A stretch of DNA of 31,930 nt from JANRKN01 sp033763435. Lineage in GTDB: Bacteria > Planctomycetota > Phycisphaerae > Phycisphaerales > UBA1924. How positions within the stretch are numbered: the first letter of the stretch is position 1; the number at the start of each line of letters is the position of its first letter. The stretch is taken from the NCBI GenBank assembly GCA_033763435.1, contig JANRKN010000043.1:1-31930 (forward strand). The letters run 5' to 3'. The notes under the pieces were generated by a model. That model did no database searches and had not been told where the DNA came from. It was given only the letters and a program-made list of their open reading frames with translations. Positions 30,465 through 31,930 of this stretch are shown here, piece after piece. A program made the position numbers and the translations under genes.

Positions 30465-31898
30465 TTATCCCTTCGCGCTCGCGCCGATGGTCATCTTCAC
30501 CGGCACAAAGCTGGGCGTCACGCGCTTCTCGAACTCGCCCCAGAACTTGTTCATGATCGTCCGCACGGCCCAGTTGTTGCCGTCCGCGAGGCCACAGATC
30601 GTCGTGCCCGGCATGCTCCCCATGCTCGTCGCGATCTCCAGCGCGAGGTCCAGGTCCTTGGTCTTGCCCTGGCCTTCCTCGATCCGGCCCAGCAGCTGAT
30701 ACAGCCACCCCGAGCCTTCGCGGCACGGCGTGCACTGCCCGCAGCTCTCGTGCTTGAAGAACCGCGCGATGTTCCGCGCGACCGCGACCATGTCCGTGTC
30801 CTCATCGAACACGGTGGGGCAGGCCGTGCCCAGCCCCAGCACGTTGTACTTGCGCCCGATGTCAAAGTCGAGCTCGGCATCGAACTGATCCGGGCCGAGC
30901 ACGCCCATCGAGATCCCGCCCGCGATCGCGCCCTTGAACTTCTTGCCGTTGCGCATCCCGCCGCACAGGCGCGGGTCTTCGACGAGCTGGCGCAGCTTGA
31001 TGCCCAGCTCCAGCTCGAACACGCCCGGGCGGTTCACATGCCCCGAGACGCCCATGAGCTTCGTGCCCGCCGAGGGAGGCGCGCCGTTGCCCATGCCGGG
31101 CGAACCCTGCTTGAGGAACCACTCCGCGCCGTTCTCCAGAATGCTGGGCAGGTGCGCGAGCGTCTCGACGTTGTTGATGATCGTCGGCTTGCCGAACAGG
31201 CCCTTCACCGCGGGGAACGGCGGCTTGATGCGGGGCCAGCCGCGCTTGCCTTCGAGCGCCTCGAGCAGGCCCGTCTCTTCGCCGCAGATGTACGCGCCCG
31301 CGCCGCGGTGCACATAGCACTCGACGGCAAACTTCGCGCCCGTCGCGTCGGGCGTATCGAGCAGCCCCTGCGCCCCGAACACCTTCTGCGCGTACGCCTC
31401 CTTCAGCGCCTGCTCGAGCACCGCCGCCTGATGGTGGTACTCGCCACGGATGAAGATGTACGCCTTGCTCAGCCGGCACGCATAGCACGCGATCGCGATG
31501 CCCTCGAGCAGCAGGTGCGGGTCAAAGTCCATCAGCAGCCGGTCCTTGAACGTCCCCGGCTCGCTCTCGTCGGCATTGATCGCCAGATACCGCACCTGCT
31601 CGCTGGCGGGCTTGCTCTCGTCGTACTTGGGCAGGAACGTCCACTTCAGGCCCGTGGGAAAGCCCGCGCCGCCGCGACCGCGGAGCGACGACTTCTTCAC
31701 CTCATCCGTCACGGCCTCGGGCTTGAGGGTCAGCGCCTTGCGCAGGCCTTGGTAGCCGCCCGTCTGGAGATACTCGTCGATGTGCACGACGTGCCGGCCC
31801 TTGGGGTCCGCGTAGGGCCAGCACGGGATGCGCTTGGTCAGCACCGGGCCGGCGATGTTCGGGTTGATCGCGGGAAAGGGCGAAGAGTTGGTCACCAT
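30465..31898 (-). CDS. nuoF: NADH-quinone oxidoreductase subunit F (complex I)
   Basis: NuoF is the NADH-oxidising subunit of complex I and carries FMN and the 4Fe-4S cluster N3. The 477-aa protein has the nucleotide-binding G-R-G-G-A-G-F-P-T-G-L-K-W (74-86), the FMN-site G-A-G-A-Y-I-C-G-E-E-T and the cluster ligands C-G-Q-C-T-P-C (386-392), with a further Cys in T-T-I-C-G near 432. The ATG at 31898 has only a weak GAG upstream. The frame stays open to the right edge, so a slightly earlier start cannot be excluded. nuoE would be expected just beyond the window. After its stop no other nuo gene follows; the next gene is a secreted HEAT-like protein, so the complex I operon ends or is split here. 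Confidence 0.97.
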   Translation of the reverse strand: MVTNSSPFPAINPNIAGPVLTKRIPCWPYADPKGRHVVHIDEYLQTGGYQGLRKALTLKPEAVTDEVKKSSLRGRGGAGFPTGLKWTFLPKYDESKPASEQVRYLAINADESEPGTFKDRLLMDFDPHLLLEGIAIACYACRLSKAYIFIRGEYHHQAAVLEQALKEAYAQKVFGAQGLLDTPDATGAKFAVECYVHRGAGAYICGEETGLLEALEGKRGWPRIKPPFPAVKGLFGKPTIINNVETLAHLPSILENGAEWFLKQGSPGMGNGAPPSAGTKLMGVSGHVNRPGVFELELGIKLRQLVEDPRLCGGMRNGKKFKGAIAGGISMGVLGPDQFDAELDFDIGRKYNVLGLGTACPTVFDEDTDMVAVARNIARFFKHESCGQCTPCREGSGWLYQLLGRIEEGQGKTKDLDLALEIATSMGSMPGTTICGLADGNNWAVRTIMNKFWGEFEKRVTPSFVPVKMTIGASAKG

Positions 31899-31930
31899 GG
31901 TGGTCTCAATCGGCAGGTCAGGCTCGGACT

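Noticed and set aside
28963..30699. Open plus-strand frame of 578 codons opposite the HEAT-like gene
   Set aside because: It spans the intergenic region and parts of two minus-strand genes; no domain or start signal.

Overview
The window is a GC-rich piece of a bacterial chromosome. It most likely comes from a planctomycete of the class Phycisphaerae. The main reason is that six predicted secreted proteins end in the same doubled, cysteine-flanked, dockerin-like calcium-binding motif (C..ADFDGSGFVDSDDF..F...F..GC). From memory this is what NCBI calls a 'GC-type dockerin domain', which is typical of that group. The D-x-N-x-N-G repeat in the subtilase and the archaeal-type class I aldolase fit the same assignment. 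No plasmid, phage, IS element, CRISPR array, rRNA or tRNA was found.

Layout. 1-210 is the start of a class IV aminotransferase gene running off the left edge. 211-869 is a long non-coding stretch with hairpins and a short tandem repeat. 870-6654 holds three secreted dockerin-tailed proteins: an SUMF1/FGE-fold protein on the minus strand, then a GH57-like starch-active enzyme with a CBM25-like module and an SGNH esterase on the plus strand. 6699-12073 holds phosphoenolpyruvate carboxylase and a membrane-bound PAS-GGDEF-EAL protein. 12096-16035 holds a HAF-repeat protein and a beta-propeller protein, both dockerin-tailed, around two membrane proteins. 16272-22190 is core metabolism and translation: gatC-gatA, a zinc-ribbon-like protein that has lost its cysteines, the rlmKL rRNA methyltransferase and fbaB aldolase. 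22316-25104 is the most unusual part. 25195-26937 is a secreted subtilase. 26938-31898 holds a terminator region, a GT-C membrane glycosyltransferase, a secreted HEAT-like protein and nuoF on the minus strand.

Most interesting system. Two adjacent co-directional genes (22371-23804 and 23839-25104) encode a secreted protein and a lipoprotein that share an unfamiliar repeat of about 12 residues, H-x4-S-x2-W-P-P-N. There are 17 H-x4-S units in the first protein and 4 in the second. They lie downstream of a near-consensus promoter (TTGACA-N17-TATTCT) whose spacer contains an uninterrupted run of nine G. A slippage-prone run at this place could switch the operon on and off. The combination looks like a phase-variable surface system. 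Its function is unknown.

Expression signals. Most secreted-protein genes carry clear Shine-Dalgarno sequences. Several housekeeping genes lack one and instead have a -10-like TAnnnT hexamer ending 5-6 bases before the ATG, which suggests leaderless mRNAs.
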